A DNA stretch of 64,000 nucleotides from Sphingomonadaceae bacterium (GTDB lineage: Bacteria > Pseudomonadota > Alphaproteobacteria > Sphingomonadales > Sphingomonadaceae), in assembly GCA_030147805.1 (NCBI GenBank), contig JASBUR010000040.1, positions 1 to 64,000 on the forward strand, given 5' to 3'. Shown here one piece after another: positions 43,152 through 51,934 of the stretch. The translations under genes and the position numbers were made by a program. Below the pieces are notes generated by a model. It made no database searches, was not told where the DNA came from, and saw only the letters and a program-made list of their open reading frames with translations. The first letter of the stretch is position 1. Each line of letters opens with the position of its first letter.

Positions 43152-44132
43152 ATGGTCAACGCCCGCATCGCGACGATCCGCCGGACCGGCGGCCCCGAGG
43201 TCATCGAATGGGTCGAGGAGGAGGTCGGGGCGCCGGGCGCCGGCGAGGTGCGGCTGCGCCAGACGGCGATCGGGCTCAACTATATCGACACCTATTTCCG
43301 CACCGGCCTCTACCCGATGCCGCTGCCGGGCGGCCTCGGCGTCGAGGCGGCGGGCGTCGTCGAGGCGGTCGGCGATGGCGTCGACGGCGTCGCGGTGGGC
43401 GACCGCGTCGCCTATTTCGGCAACAAGCCCGGCGCCTATGCGACGCACCGGCTGATCGGCGTGCCAAATCTGGTGAAGCTGCCCGACGCGATCGACGATC
43501 GCACCGCCGCCGCGGTGATGCTCAAGGGCTGCACCGCCGAATTCCTCGTCGAGCGCTGCGCCAGGGTGCAGGCCGGCGAGACGGTGCTCGTCCACGCCGC
43601 CGCCGGCGGCGTCGGACTGCTGCTCGTGCAATGGCTGAAGGCAATCGGCGCCCGGGTGATCGGCACGACGGGCAGCGAGGCCAAGGCCGAGCTCGCCCGG
43701 GCGCACGGCGCCGACGAGATCATCTTCTACGATCGCGAGGCGATCGCGCCGCGCGTGCGCGAACTCACCGGCGGCGCCGGCGTGCGCGTCGCCATCGACG
43801 GCGTCGGCCGCGCCACCTTCGACGCCTCGCTCGACAGCCTGCAGCGTCGCGGGCTGCTGATCTCCTACGGCAACGCCAGCGGGCCGGTCGGGGCGGTCGA
43901 CTTCGCGATCCTGGCGCGCAAGGGCTCGCTGTTCGCCACCCGCCCGACCTTGTTCGACTATTATGCGACGCGCGCCGAGGTCGACGCCGGCAGCGCCCGG
44001 CTGTTCGACATGGTCGCTTCGGGCAAGCTCAAGGTGCGCATCGACCAGAGCTACGCGCTCGGGGACGCCGCACAGGCGCACCGCGACCTCGAGGCGCGCG
44101 CGACGACCGGATCGACGATCCTGATCCCCTAG
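43152..44132 (+). CDS. NADPH:quinone oxidoreductase, zinc-independent MDR family
   Basis: A 326-aa medium-chain dehydrogenase of the QOR type: PEVIEWVEEEVGAPGAGEVRLRQ, GLNYIDTYFRTGLYPMPLPGGLGVEAAGVVEAVG, the coenzyme fold VLVHAAAGGVGLLLVQWLKAIGARVIGTTGS with AAxxGVG near 148, and YGNASGPVGAV. It lacks the structural zinc cysteines. It reduces quinones by one or two electrons with NADPH, a likely detoxification role. It is the last gene of the 41-44 kb run, with a terminator after about 90 bp. Confidence 0.93.
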   Translation: MVNARIATIRRTGGPEVIEWVEEEVGAPGAGEVRLRQTAIGLNYIDTYFRTGLYPMPLPGGLGVEAAGVVEAVGDGVDGVAVGDRVAYFGNKPGAYATHRLIGVPNLVKLPDAIDDRTAAAVMLKGCTAEFLVERCARVQAGETVLVHAAAGGVGLLLVQWLKAIGARVIGTTGSEAKAELARAHGADEIIFYDREAIAPRVRELTGGAGVRVAIDGVGRATFDASLDSLQRRGLLISYGNASGPVGAVDFAILARKGSLFATRPTLFDYYATRAEVDAGSARLFDMVASGKLKVRIDQSYALGDAAQAHRDLEARATTGSTILIP

Positions 44133-44182
44133 GTCGATGCGCAGACGTCCCGAAAAGCCGTTTGCCCGCGCGTCCGCTTTAT

Positions 44183-44250
44183 GGGACACATGGGGTCAAG
44201 CACGTGGGAGTGCTCCTTTCGAGCCGGGCCTTTCGGGCCCGGCTTTTTTT
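44183..44250 (+). ncRNA. candidate small RNA with terminator hairpin
   Basis: Between the quinone reductase and terC genes are a first hairpin AGCAC-GTGGGA-GTGCT (44199-44214), an unpaired CTCCTTTCG region (44213-44221) that is complementary to a Shine-Dalgarno sequence, and a terminator hairpin with seven T (44222-44250). This order (5' hairpin, CUCC-bearing linker, terminator) is common in alphaproteobacterial Hfq-dependent sRNAs. The 5' end is a guess and no promoter is certain; it could be only the 3' UTR of the upstream gene. Confidence 0.35.
44222..44250 (+). terminator. Rho-independent terminator
   Basis: A 9-bp stem AGCCGGGCC-TTTCG-GGCCCGGCT followed by TTTTTT. It can end the 41.1-44.1 kb operon or the candidate sRNA, and its mirror may help end the convergent terC gene. 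Confidence 0.9.
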
Positions 44251-44254
44251 CGGC

Positions 44255-44932
44255 CTAGCGCAGGAACTGGCCGACGCCGAGCGAAGGATCGACGAAGCCG
44301 TCGTAGATCATCTTGCCGGCGACGTAGATGATGACGAGCAGGCCGACATAGGCGATCCAGCGGTAGCGCTCGATGTAGCGGGCCAGGAAATTGGCGGCGA
44401 CACCCATCAGCGCCACCGACAGCAGCAGGCCGACGATGAGGATGCCGGGATGGTCGCGCGCGGCACCGGCGACCGCCAGCACGTTGTCGAGGCTCATCGA
44501 CACGTCGGCGACGGCGACCGCCCAGGCGGCGCTGGCGAAGCTCTTGGCGGGCTTCAGCCCCGAATGCTCGTCGCCGGCGATCTCGGGCGAGCCGCTGCTC
44601 TCGCCGGCCTTCGCCGGGTGCAGGTCGCGGTACATGCGCCACGACACCCAGAGCAGGAGCAGGCCGCCGGCGAACACCAGCCCGACGATCTGCATCAGCT
44701 GCGTCACCAGCAGCGCGAAGATGATGCGCAGCACCAGCGCCGCGACGATGCCGATCAGGATGACCTTCTTGCGCTGGTCGGCGGGCAGGCCCGCGGCGAG
44801 CGCGCCGACGACGATGGCATTGTCGCCCGCCAGCATGATGTCGATCATCAACACCTGGACGAACGCCGACATCGCGGCCGGCGAGGTGATGTTGGAAAAG
44901 TCGGCGACGATCGCCTGCCAGATGTCGAGCAT
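44255..44932 (-). CDS. TerC family integral membrane protein
   Basis: A 225-aa inner-membrane protein with about six to seven helices. The TerC/Alx signatures are LMIDIMLAGDNAIVVGALAAGLP with its Asp-Asn pair in helix 1-2 and VADVSMSLDNVLAVAGAA in the second half (Asp-Asn again). The family includes the manganese exporter Alx/MntP-like group and YjbE/YceF proteins; metal (manganese or calcium) transport is plausible but not shown here. It has a 193-bp leader from rho with a perfect hairpin near its start. Confidence 0.9.
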   Translation of the reverse strand: MLDIWQAIVADFSNITSPAAMSAFVQVLMIDIMLAGDNAIVVGALAAGLPADQRKKVILIGIVAALVLRIIFALLVTQLMQIVGLVFAGGLLLLWVSWRMYRDLHPAKAGESSGSPEIAGDEHSGLKPAKSFASAAWAVAVADVSMSLDNVLAVAGAARDHPGILIVGLLLSVALMGVAANFLARYIERYRWIAYVGLLVIIYVAGKMIYDGFVDPSLGVGQFLR

Positions 44933-44954
44933 GGGGTGGGTAACGTCCTTACCG

Positions 44955-44971
44955 CCGCTGAGGTTCAGCGG
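44955..44971 (-). promoter_or_regulatory. leader hairpin before terC
   Basis: CCGCTGA-GGT-TCAGCGG (perfect 7-bp arms) lies about 22 bp before the terC start in its leader. It is too short to identify as any riboswitch family, though TerC genes are often controlled by metal-sensing leaders. Confidence 0.35.
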
Positions 44972-45125
44972 GGTGTACGCGAAACTTTTCAGAGAAGGTA
45001 GGGGCCGCGGGCAAGCCCGCGTCGTCGGTCGGGCGCTGCCGACCCGCCGGCCGGCCGCTGCCGCGAGTCCGCAGCTATGCGACGAACCGCTTCGCGGTTC
45101 CTCGCGATAGCCGCAGCCGCCTTCG

Positions 45126-46382
45126 CTACTGGTTCATCCCCGCGAAGAAGTCCTCGTTGCTCTTCGAGTCCTTCATCTTGTCGAGCAGGAACTCCATCGC
45201 GTCGATGGTGCCCATCTGCATGAGGATGCGGCGCAGCACCCACATCTTGGTGAGCGTCGCCTTCTCGACGAGCAGCTCCTCCTTGCGGGTGCCCGACTTG
45301 CCGACGTCGATCGCCGGGAAGATGCGCTTGTCGGAGACCTTGCGGTCGAGGACGATCTCGGAGTTGCCGGTACCCTTGAACTCCTCGAAGATCACCTCGT
45401 CCATACGGCTGCCGGTATCGATCAGCGCGGTGGCGATGATCGACAGCGAGCCGCCCTCCTCGATGTTGCGCGCCGCGCCGAAGAAGCGCTTGGGGCGCTG
45501 CAGCGCGTTGGCGTCGACGCCGCCGGTCAGCACCTTGCCCGACGAGGGAACGACGGTGTTGTAGGCGCGGCCGAGGCGGGTGATCGAGTCGAGCAGGATG
45601 ACGACGTCGCGCTTGTGCTCGACGAGCCGCTTCGCCTTTTCGATCACCATCTCGGCGACCTGGACGTGGCGCGTCGCCGGCTCGTCGAAGGTCGAGGAGA
45701 CGACCTCGCCCTTCACCGAGCGCTGCATGTCGGTGACTTCCTCGGGGCGCTCGTCGATGAGCAGCACGATGAGGAACACCTCGGGATGGTTGTCGGTGAT
45801 GGCCTTCGCCATGTTCTGCAGCAGCACCGTCTTGCCGGTGCGCGGCGGCGCGACGATCAGCGCGCGCTGGCCCTTGCCCTGCGGCGAGATGATGTCGATG
45901 ACGCGCGCCGACTTGTCCTTGACGGTCGGATCGAGCGTGTCGAGCCGCAGCTTCTCGTCGGGATAGAGCGGCGTGAGGTTGTCGAAATTGACGCGGTGGC
46001 GGACGACGTCGGGGTCGTCGAAGTTGATGGTGTTGAGCTTGGTCAGCGCGAAATAGCGTTCGCCGTCCTTGGGGGCGCGGATCTCGCCCTCGATGGTGTC
46101 GCCGGTGCGCATGCCGAACTTTCGCACCTGGCTCGGCGATACATAGATGTCGTCGGGCCCGGCGAGATAATTGGCCTCGGGGCTGCGCAGGAAGCCGAAG
46201 CCGTCGGGCAGCACCTCGATGGTGCCGGCGCCGGTGATCTGCGTGCCCTGGTCGGCGAGCGCCTTGAGGATCGAAAAGAGAATGTCCTGCTTGCGCAGGG
46301 TGGAAGCGTTCTCGACGCCGAGCTCCTCGGCCATCTGGACGAGTTCGGCGGGCGGTTTGCGCTTCAGGTCGTGCAAGTGCAT
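45126..46382 (-). CDS. rho: transcription termination factor Rho
   Basis: A 418-aa hexameric RNA helicase that ends transcription. It has the N-terminal [32 protein letters not shown], the cold-shock-like RNA-binding domain ([29 protein letters not shown]), the P-loop [16 protein letters not shown] near 178 and [12 protein letters not shown]. The Q- and R-loop regions are intact ([14 protein letters not shown]). The 139-bp leader up to hemJ carries a run of thymines in GTTTTTGTTTTTG (46422-46439; A-rich on the rho strand), a possible autoregulatory leader. Confidence 0.98.
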   Translation of the reverse strand: MHLHDLKRKPPAELVQMAEELGVENASTLRKQDILFSILKALADQGTQITGAGTIEVLPDGFGFLRSPEANYLAGPDDIYVSPSQVRKFGMRTGDTIEGEIRAPKDGERYFALTKLNTINFDDPDVVRHRVNFDNLTPLYPDEKLRLDTLDPTVKDKSARVIDIISPQGKGQRALIVAPPRTGKTVLLQNMAKAITDNHPEVFLIVLLIDERPEEVTDMQRSVKGEVVSSTFDEPATRHVQVAEMVIEKAKRLVEHKRDVVILLDSITRLGRAYNTVVPSSGKVLTGGVDANALQRPKRFFGAARNIEEGGSLSIIATALIDTGSRMDEVIFEEFKGTGNSEIVLDRKVSDKRIFPAIDVGKSGTRKEELLVEKATLTKMWVLRRILMQMGTIDAMEFLLDKMKDSKSNEDFFAGMNQ

Positions 46383-46521
46383 GCGGAAAGGGTCCTGATC
46401 TTCAGGATGGGACCGGCCGCGCGGTTTTTGTTTTTGTTTTGGGAGGCCGGAAAAGGGAAGGCAGCTCCTGGACCGGAGCTTGTTAGGCGGAATTAAGCAC
46501 GGCGGCGGTGCAAGTCAACGG

Positions 46522-46974
46522 CTAGAACGGCTTTGCGATGACGAGGATCACCACGACGATCGTCACCAGACTGGGGATCTCGTTGGCGAGGCGCAGCGCC
46601 CTCTCGGACAGCGGGCGCTCGCCGCGGGCGAATTTCTTCGACAGCCCGACCATCCAGCCGTGATAGCCCGAGAAGGCGAAGACGACCGCCAGCTTGACGT
46701 GGAGCCAGCCCTGGCCCGCGAGCCCGATGTTGGCGACGAGCGCCAGCCCGATCAGCCAGACCGCGATCATCGCCGGATTGATGATGATGCGGCGCAGCCG
46801 CGCCTCGCGGTCGATCCACAGCGCGTCCTCGGCCGAGCCGGCGGGCGCCGCCATATGGTAGACGAGGAAGCGCGGCAGCATGAACATGCCCGCCATCCAG
46901 AAGATCACGAAGATCAGATGCGCCGCCTTGACCCAGAGATAGGCGTCGCCGAGCCAGCCGACCGCGCCGGTCAC
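46522..46974 (-). CDS. hemJ: protoporphyrinogen oxidase HemJ (CopD-like)
   Basis: A 150-aa inner-membrane haem-pathway enzyme that oxidises protoporphyrinogen IX. Four transmembrane segments carry the HemJ marks LWVKAAHLIFVIFWMAGMFMLPRFLVYH (histidine and Trp) and VKLAVVFAFSGYHGWMVGLSKKF. It starts at GTG 46974 and overlaps the hemE stop (GTGA), so hemE-hemJ are cotranscribed. Next to hemE in sphingomonads this replaces HemG/HemY. Confidence 0.93.
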   Translation of the reverse strand: MTGAVGWLGDAYLWVKAAHLIFVIFWMAGMFMLPRFLVYHMAAPAGSAEDALWIDREARLRRIIINPAMIAVWLIGLALVANIGLAGQGWLHVKLAVVFAFSGYHGWMVGLSKKFARGERPLSERALRLANEIPSLVTIVVVILVIAKPF

Positions 46975-48008
46975 CGCGAGCCCTCGCGCAGCATCGCCAG
47001 CAGCTGCTCGACATGCGCGATCGGCGCGTCGGGAAGGATGCCGTGGCCGAGGTTGAAGACATGCGGTCGCGTGTCGAGCGCGGCGCGGATGCGCGCGACC
47101 GCCGCGCGGAGCGCGTCGCCGCCGGCGATCAGCGCCAGCGGATCCAGATTGCCCTGCACCGGCATGCCCTTGGGCAGCACCGCGTCGGCCCAGGCCGGGT
47201 CGACCGTCTCGTCGAGCCCGACCGCGTCGACCCCGGTCTCGGCGGCATAGGCGGCGAGCTTGGCGCCCGCGCCCTTGGGAAAGCCGATGATCGGCACCCC
47301 GGGGTGGCGCGCCATCAGCGCCGCGGCGATGCGCTTCGTCGGCGCGATCACCCACTGGTCGAACTGGTCGGGCGACAGCGTGCCCGCCCAGCTGTCGAAC
47401 AGCTGCACCGCCATCGCGCCGGCGTCGATCTGCCCCGACAGATAGTCGATCGTCACCTCGCAGAGCCGGTCGATCAGCGCGCCGAACGCCGCCGGGTCGC
47501 GATAGGCGAGGCGGCGCGTCTCGGCCTGGTCCTTGCTGCCCTGGCCGGCGACCATATAGGTCGCGACGGTCCACGGCGCGCCGGCAAAGCCGATCAGCGT
47601 CGTCGACGGCGGCAGCGCCGCGGCGACCTTGCGCACCGTCTCGTAGATCGGCGCGAACCGGTCGACCGTCGGGGTGAGCCGGCGCCAGTCGCCGTCGTCG
47701 AGCGGCGGGGTGAGCCGCGGCCCCTCGCCCGGCCCGAAGGTCAGTCCCTGCCCCATGCCGTGCGGGATGATCAGGATGTCGGAGAACAGGATCGCGGCGT
47801 CGAAGCCGAAGCGGCGGATCGGCTGGAGCGTGATCTCGGCGGCGGCGTCGCTGTCGTAGACCAGTTCGAGGAAGCCGCCCTTCTCCGCCCGCAGCGCGCG
47901 ATATTCGGGCAGGTAGCGCCCGGCCTGGCGCATGAGCCAGACCGGCGGCGGGTCGCGCCGTTCGCCGCGCAGCACGGCGAGCAGGGGTCGGTCGGGGGTC
48001 GAGCTCAC
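46971..48008 (-). CDS. hemE: uroporphyrinogen decarboxylase
   Basis: A 345-aa TIM barrel that removes the four acetate carboxyls of uroporphyrinogen III. It has PVWLMRQAGRYLPEYRALR, the catalytic Asp in AAILFSDILIIP, GFAGAPWTVATYM and GHGILPDA near the end. GTG 48008 is the start (MSSTPDRPLLAVL). The haem genes flank the likely origin: the hemE promoter must lie inside the origin region, as in Caulobacter, which allows coupling of its transcription with replication. Confidence 0.97.
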   Translation of the reverse strand: MSSTPDRPLLAVLRGERRDPPPVWLMRQAGRYLPEYRALRAEKGGFLELVYDSDAAAEITLQPIRRFGFDAAILFSDILIIPHGMGQGLTFGPGEGPRLTPPLDDGDWRRLTPTVDRFAPIYETVRKVAAALPPSTTLIGFAGAPWTVATYMVAGQGSKDQAETRRLAYRDPAAFGALIDRLCEVTIDYLSGQIDAGAMAVQLFDSWAGTLSPDQFDQWVIAPTKRIAAALMARHPGVPIIGFPKGAGAKLAAYAAETGVDAVGLDETVDPAWADAVLPKGMPVQGNLDPLALIAGGDALRAAVARIRAALDTRPHVFNLGHGILPDAPIAHVEQLLAMLREGSR

Positions 48009-48295
48009 GAGGCCTCTATCCTAAAGAGATATATTGAAAGGAATGAAGTGACAGTAGGGCCGGGGCAAAGCGGGGTTTACTGCGCCGTCCCGCGATTGCC
48101 AACAATTTGGCCGCGCTCGCGACTCGCTGGAATCCCAACGAGTCGCCCGACCTCGTCCCCGTTATCCACAGGCGTGGCGGAAAAACGATCCACCTGTGGA
48201 AAGCCGCTGAGTTCCCTGTCCGCCAAATCGCCGTTCCGACGCGGCTTGCTCCGTGCACAGCGCGCTCCTAAGCCTTGTGCAGAGGCTTATCCACA
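48009..48295. other. putative chromosomal replication origin oriC
   Basis: A 287-bp gap between divergent hemE and ppsR. It holds two perfect DnaA boxes TTATCCACA (48162-48170 and 48287-48295, the second right before the ppsR ATG), two degenerate ones facing each other (CGATCCACC at about 48187-48195, and TGTGGAAAG at about 48196-48204), a low-GC stretch TATCCTAAAGAGATATATTG (48018-48037, continuing AAAGGAATGAAG), three GANTC sites and the inverted repeat 48119-48146. hemE at one side matches the alphaproteobacterial origin arrangement. Confidence 0.8.
48119..48146. repeat. inverted repeat with three GANTC sites in oriC
   Basis: GCGACTCG (48119-48126) is mirrored by CGAGTCGC (48139-48146), with the 12-nt spacer CTGGAATCCCAA. 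GANTC occurs at 48121-48125 (GACTC), 48130-48134 (GAATC) and 48140-48144 (GAGTC). GANTC is the target of the alphaproteobacterial cell-cycle methyltransferase CcrM. Confidence 0.85.
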
Positions 48296-49123
48296 ATGAC
48301 GCGGCTGCATCTTCATCTCGTTTCCGACTCGACCGGCGAAACGCTCGAGGCGATCGCCAAGGCGGGGCTCGCGCAGTTCGAGGACGTCGAGGCGATCAAG
48401 CATTTCTGGCCGATGGTGCGGTCGGAAGGCCATCTCAACCGGGTGATGGAGGAAATCGGCCAGCGGCCGGGGCTGGTGCTCTATACGCTGGTCAACGCCG
48501 CGGTGCGCGCCCGGCTGGAATTGTGCTGCCGCGCGATGGGGCTGCCCGCGGTGTCGGCGCTCGACCCGGTGATGGAAGGCTTCTCGCGCGTGCTGGGGCA
48601 GGAGGCGACGCGCAAGCCGGGGCGCCAGCATGCCATGGATGCCGCCTATTTCGCGCGTGTCGACGCGATCCATTTCACCATCGCGCACGACGACGGCCAG
48701 GGCGCCGACGAATGGGAGGAAGCCGACATCGTCATCGCCGGCGTGTCGCGATCGTCGAAGACGCCGACGTCGATCTACCTCGCCAACCGCGGCTACAAGG
48801 TCGCCAACATCCCGATCGTCCCCGAAAGCCCGCCGCCGCCGATGCTGTTCGAGCTTAAGCGCCCGCTCGTCGTCGGGCTCACCACCTCGCCCGACCGGCT
48901 GATCGCCATCCGGCGCAACCGCCTGATCACGCTGGGATCGACGCCCGAGACCGAATATGTCGATCCCGAGGCGGTGGCCAAGGAGACGGCCTATGCGCGG
49001 CGGATGTTCGCCGACAACGACTGGCCGGTGATCGACGTGACGCGGCGGTCGATCGAGGAAGCGGCGGCGGCGATCATCAACCTGCACCAGAAGCGCGCCG
49101 AGGCCGGGCTGGTGCCGGCATGA
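48296..49123 (+). CDS. ppsR: pyruvate phosphate dikinase/PEP synthase regulatory protein
   Basis: A 275-aa bifunctional regulator (DUF299) that inactivates by ADP-dependent phosphorylation and reactivates by phosphorolysis either PEP synthase or pyruvate phosphate dikinase; which of them is the target is not decidable here. It has the family start [21 protein letters not shown] and the P-loop [20 protein letters not shown] near 150. ATG 48296 directly follows a DnaA box. TTG 48275 in frame is less likely. It overlaps maf by 4 bp. Confidence 0.94.
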   Translation: MTRLHLHLVSDSTGETLEAIAKAGLAQFEDVEAIKHFWPMVRSEGHLNRVMEEIGQRPGLVLYTLVNAAVRARLELCCRAMGLPAVSALDPVMEGFSRVLGQEATRKPGRQHAMDAAYFARVDAIHFTIAHDDGQGADEWEEADIVIAGVSRSSKTPTSIYLANRGYKVANIPIVPESPPPPMLFELKRPLVVGLTTSPDRLIAIRRNRLITLGSTPETEYVDPEAVAKETAYARRMFADNDWPVIDVTRRSIEEAAAAIINLHQKRAEAGLVPA

Positions 49124-49716
49124 CGCTGGTGCTGGCATCGACGAGCGCGGCGCGGCGGGCGATGCTCGCCGCCGCCGGGGTGCCGCACGAGGCGCTCGCC
49201 CCGCAGGTCGACGAGGACTCGGTCAAGGCGGCGCTGACGGCCGAGGGCGCGAGCCCGCGCGCCGTCGCCGACGCGCTCGCCGAGGCCAAGGCGGTGAAGA
49301 TCTCGCGCAGGCTGCCGGGGGCGCTGGTGCTCGGCGCCGATCAGGTGCTGGCGCTCGCCGACGGCACGATGCTCGACAAGCCGGTGGGGCGTGACGGCGC
49401 CGCGGCGCAGCTCCGCCGGCTGCGCGGCGAGACGCACCGGCTGATCTCGGCGGCGGTGATCGCGGAGAACGGCAGCGCGGTATGGCGCGTCGCCGATACC
49501 GCGAGCCTGCAGGTGCGGGCGTTCAGCGACGCCTGGCTCGACACCTATCTCGACGCCGAGGGTGCGGCGATCCTCGGCTGCGTCGGCAGCTACCGGATCG
49601 AGGGGCTCGGCGCGCAATTGTTCGCCCGCGTGCACGGCGACCATTTCACCGTCCTCGGCCTGCCGCTGCTGCCGCTGCTCGACTATCTGCGGACGCGGGG
49701 GGTCATCGCGACGTGA
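49120..49716 (+). CDS. maf: Maf family nucleoside triphosphate pyrophosphatase
   Basis: A 198-aa nucleotide pyrophosphatase with the Maf start [42 protein letters not shown], the [17 protein letters not shown] core and the C-terminal [16 protein letters not shown]. Maf proteins hydrolyse dTTP/UTP or modified nucleotides and affect division. The stop overlaps the aroE GTG start (GTGA). Confidence 0.95.
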   Translation: MTLVLASTSAARRAMLAAAGVPHEALAPQVDEDSVKAALTAEGASPRAVADALAEAKAVKISRRLPGALVLGADQVLALADGTMLDKPVGRDGAAAQLRRLRGETHRLISAAVIAENGSAVWRVADTASLQVRAFSDAWLDTYLDAEGAAILGCVGSYRIEGLGAQLFARVHGDHFTVLGLPLLPLLDYLRTRGVIAT

Positions 49717-50570
49717 CCGGGCGGCTTCCCCCCGCCGCCGGCATCTTCGGCTGGCCGATCGCGCATTCGAAGTCGCCGCTGATCCATCGCTTCTGGCTCG
49801 ATAAGCTGGGGCTCGACGGCGACTATGGCCGCTTCCCCGTGCCCCCCCACGATCTCGGCGCGGCGATCCGCGCGCTGCCGGCGCTGGGCCTGCGCGGCGT
49901 CAACGTCACCGTGCCGCACAAGCAGGCGGTGATGGCGCATCTCGACCGCATCGACGCGCAGGCCGAGCGGATCGGCGCGGTCAACACCGTCGTCGTCGAG
50001 GATGGCGCGCTCGTCGGCTACAACAGCGACGCGCCGGGCTTCCTCGAACCGCTGCAGCCGCTGCTGGCGCGGCGCTGGCTGTTCAGGATGGCGCGGATCA
50101 TCGGCACCGGCGGCGCGGCGCTCGCCATCGCGCAGGCGCTCCACGACGTCGGCTTCACCGTGGTCATCGTCGGCCGCGACGCCGCGAAGGCAGCGGCGCT
50201 GGCGCGGCGCTTCGCGCCCGACGAGCGCTATTTCGCAACGCTCGATGCTTTCCGCGCGCCGTCGGACTTCGCCTGGGACGATCGCAGCGGCGCGCTCGAC
50301 CTCGTCGTCAACGCCACCTCGCTCGGGATGAAGGGCCAGCCGCCGCTCGACCTCGACTTCGGTCACGTACCGCCCGGCGCGACCGTCTACGACATCGTCT
50401 ATGCGCCGCTCGAGACGCCGCTGCTCGCCGAGGCGCGGGCGCGCGGCCATGCGACCGTCGACGGGCTGGCGATGCTGATCGGCCAGGCGGCGATCGCCTT
50501 CGAACGCTTCTTCGGCGTCGCCGCGCCGCGCGACCATGACGCCGAGCTGCGCGAGCGGCTCACGCGATGA
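49713..50570 (+). CDS. aroE: shikimate dehydrogenase
   Basis: A 285-aa NADPH enzyme reducing 3-dehydroshikimate. It has the N-terminal [33 protein letters not shown] with the catalytic lysine, GAVNTVV, the dinucleotide loop [14 protein letters not shown] and the late NATSLGMKG and [16 protein letters not shown]. The start is GTG 49713, overlapping maf. Its end overlaps coaE (ATGA). Confidence 0.96.
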   Translation: MTGRLPPAAGIFGWPIAHSKSPLIHRFWLDKLGLDGDYGRFPVPPHDLGAAIRALPALGLRGVNVTVPHKQAVMAHLDRIDAQAERIGAVNTVVVEDGALVGYNSDAPGFLEPLQPLLARRWLFRMARIIGTGGAALAIAQALHDVGFTVVIVGRDAAKAAALARRFAPDERYFATLDAFRAPSDFAWDDRSGALDLVVNATSLGMKGQPPLDLDFGHVPPGATVYDIVYAPLETPLLAEARARGHATVDGLAMLIGQAAIAFERFFGVAAPRDHDAELRERLTR

Positions 50571-51175
50571 TCATCCTGGGCCTCACCGGGTCGATCGGCA
50601 TGGGAAAGTCGACCGTCGCCGGCATGCTGCGCGACTGCGGCGTGCCGGTGTTCGATGCCGACGCCGAGGTGCGCGCGATGCAGGCGGCAGGCGGATCGGC
50701 GCTGCCGGCGATCGAGGCGGCGTTCCCCGGCACCACCGGGCCCGAGGGACTCGACCGGATGGCGCTTGGCCAGGCGGTGTTCAACGATCGCGACGCGCTC
50801 GCGCGGCTCGAGGCGATCATGCATCCGCGCGTCCGCGACGCGCAGGCGGCGTTCATGGCCGGCCATGCCGCCGAGCCGATCGTCGCGCTCGACGTGCCGC
50901 TGCTGTTCGAAAAGGGCGGCTGGAAGGGCGTCAGCGCGACGATGGTGGTGTCGGCGCCCGCCGAGATCCAGCGCGCGCGCGTGCTGGCGCGGCCGGGGAT
51001 GACGCCGGCGAAGTTCGAGCAGATCCTCGCCACGCAGCTGCCCGATGCCGAAAAGCGCGCCCGCGCCGACTTCGTCATCGATACCGGCACCAGCCTCGAC
51101 GACACCCGGCGCGCCGTTCGTCGCATCGTCGATTGCCTGCGAGTCCACGGCGTGGATAGATGCCGCGATGCGTGA
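50567..51175 (+). CDS. coaE: dephospho-CoA kinase
   Basis: A 202-aa kinase of the last step of CoA synthesis. It has the P-loop ILGLTGSIGMGKSTVAGMLR, the Asp of VFDADAEVR, the lid and core HPRVRDAQAAF, DVPLLFEKGGW and R-rich late segment QIQRARVLARPGM-like. It overlaps aroE by 4 bp and dnaQ by 8 bp. The ppsR-maf-aroE-coaE-dnaQ run is a standard origin-side operon of alphaproteobacteria. Confidence 0.96.
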   Translation: MIILGLTGSIGMGKSTVAGMLRDCGVPVFDADAEVRAMQAAGGSALPAIEAAFPGTTGPEGLDRMALGQAVFNDRDALARLEAIMHPRVRDAQAAFMAGHAAEPIVALDVPLLFEKGGWKGVSATMVVSAPAEIQRARVLARPGMTPAKFEQILATQLPDAEKRARADFVIDTGTSLDDTRRAVRRIVDCLRVHGVDRCRDA

Positions 51176-51839
51176 GATCATCTTCGATACCGAGACGACC
51201 GGCCTGTCGCCCGCCGACGGCCACCGGCTGGTCGAGATCGGCTGCGTCGAGCTGGTCAATCGCATCGAGACCGGCCGCACCTTCCACGTCTACATCAACC
51301 CCGAGCGCGGCATGCCTGCCGAGGCCGAGGCGATCCACGGGCTGTCGGCGATCTTTCTCGCCGACAAGCCCTGCTTCAAGGACGTCGTCGACGACTTCCT
51401 CGCTTTCGTCGACGGCGCGCCGCTCGTCGCGCACAACGCGATGTTCGACATGGGCTTCATCAACGCCGAGCTGAAACGCTGCGGCCGCCCGCCGATCTTC
51501 GCCGAGCGCGCCACCGATACGCTGGCGATCGCCCGCACCAAATTTCCCGGCGCCAAACATTCGCTCGACGCGCTGTGCCAGCGCTACGACATCGACCGCT
51601 CGATGCGCGTCCATCACGGCGCGCTGCTCGACGCGCAGCTGCTCGCGCAGGTCTATGTCGAGCTCACCGGCGGCCGCCAGATCGGCTTCGACCTGATGGA
51701 GGAGGCGGTGGCGACCGCCGTCGCCGCGGCGGCGCGCGAATATCGGGCGCCGCGGCCGCACCGCGCCTCGGCGGCGGAGCTCGAGCGCCATGCGGCGTTC
51801 ATCGCAAAGCTGAAAGACCCCGTCTGGTTGATTGCCTAG
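51168..51839 (+). CDS. dnaQ: DNA polymerase III subunit epsilon (proofreading exonuclease)
   Basis: A 223-aa DEDDh 3'-5' exonuclease. Exo I is REIIFDTETTGLSPADGHR, Exo II LVAHNAMFDMGFIN near 90, Exo III HGALLDAQLLAQVY near 147, with the catalytic histidine. ATG 51168 lies within the end of coaE, with the upstream frame unrelated. Together with holA it puts two replisome genes within 17 kb of the origin. Confidence 0.95.
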   Translation: MREIIFDTETTGLSPADGHRLVEIGCVELVNRIETGRTFHVYINPERGMPAEAEAIHGLSAIFLADKPCFKDVVDDFLAFVDGAPLVAHNAMFDMGFINAELKRCGRPPIFAERATDTLAIARTKFPGAKHSLDALCQRYDIDRSMRVHHGALLDAQLLAQVYVELTGGRQIGFDLMEEAVATAVAAAAREYRAPRPHRASAAELERHAAFIAKLKDPVWLIA

Positions 51840-51934
51840 GCTTGCAACCAGTTCGCTTCCCCCCAAGTTGAGCGTAGGATGACACGTCGCATCCGTGGCG
51901 TTGCCTATCCCGTAATTTCTTGAGGAGGTCAGCG

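Noticed and set aside
45084-45100. Hairpin GAACCGC-TTC-GCGGTTC as terminator of rho
   Set aside because: The stem is good but no U-tract follows on either strand.
44933-45125. Manganese (yybP-ykoY) riboswitch in the terC leader
   Set aside because: TerC genes often have one, but I could not find its conserved GGGGAGUA-type loop; only a simple 7-bp hairpin is clear.
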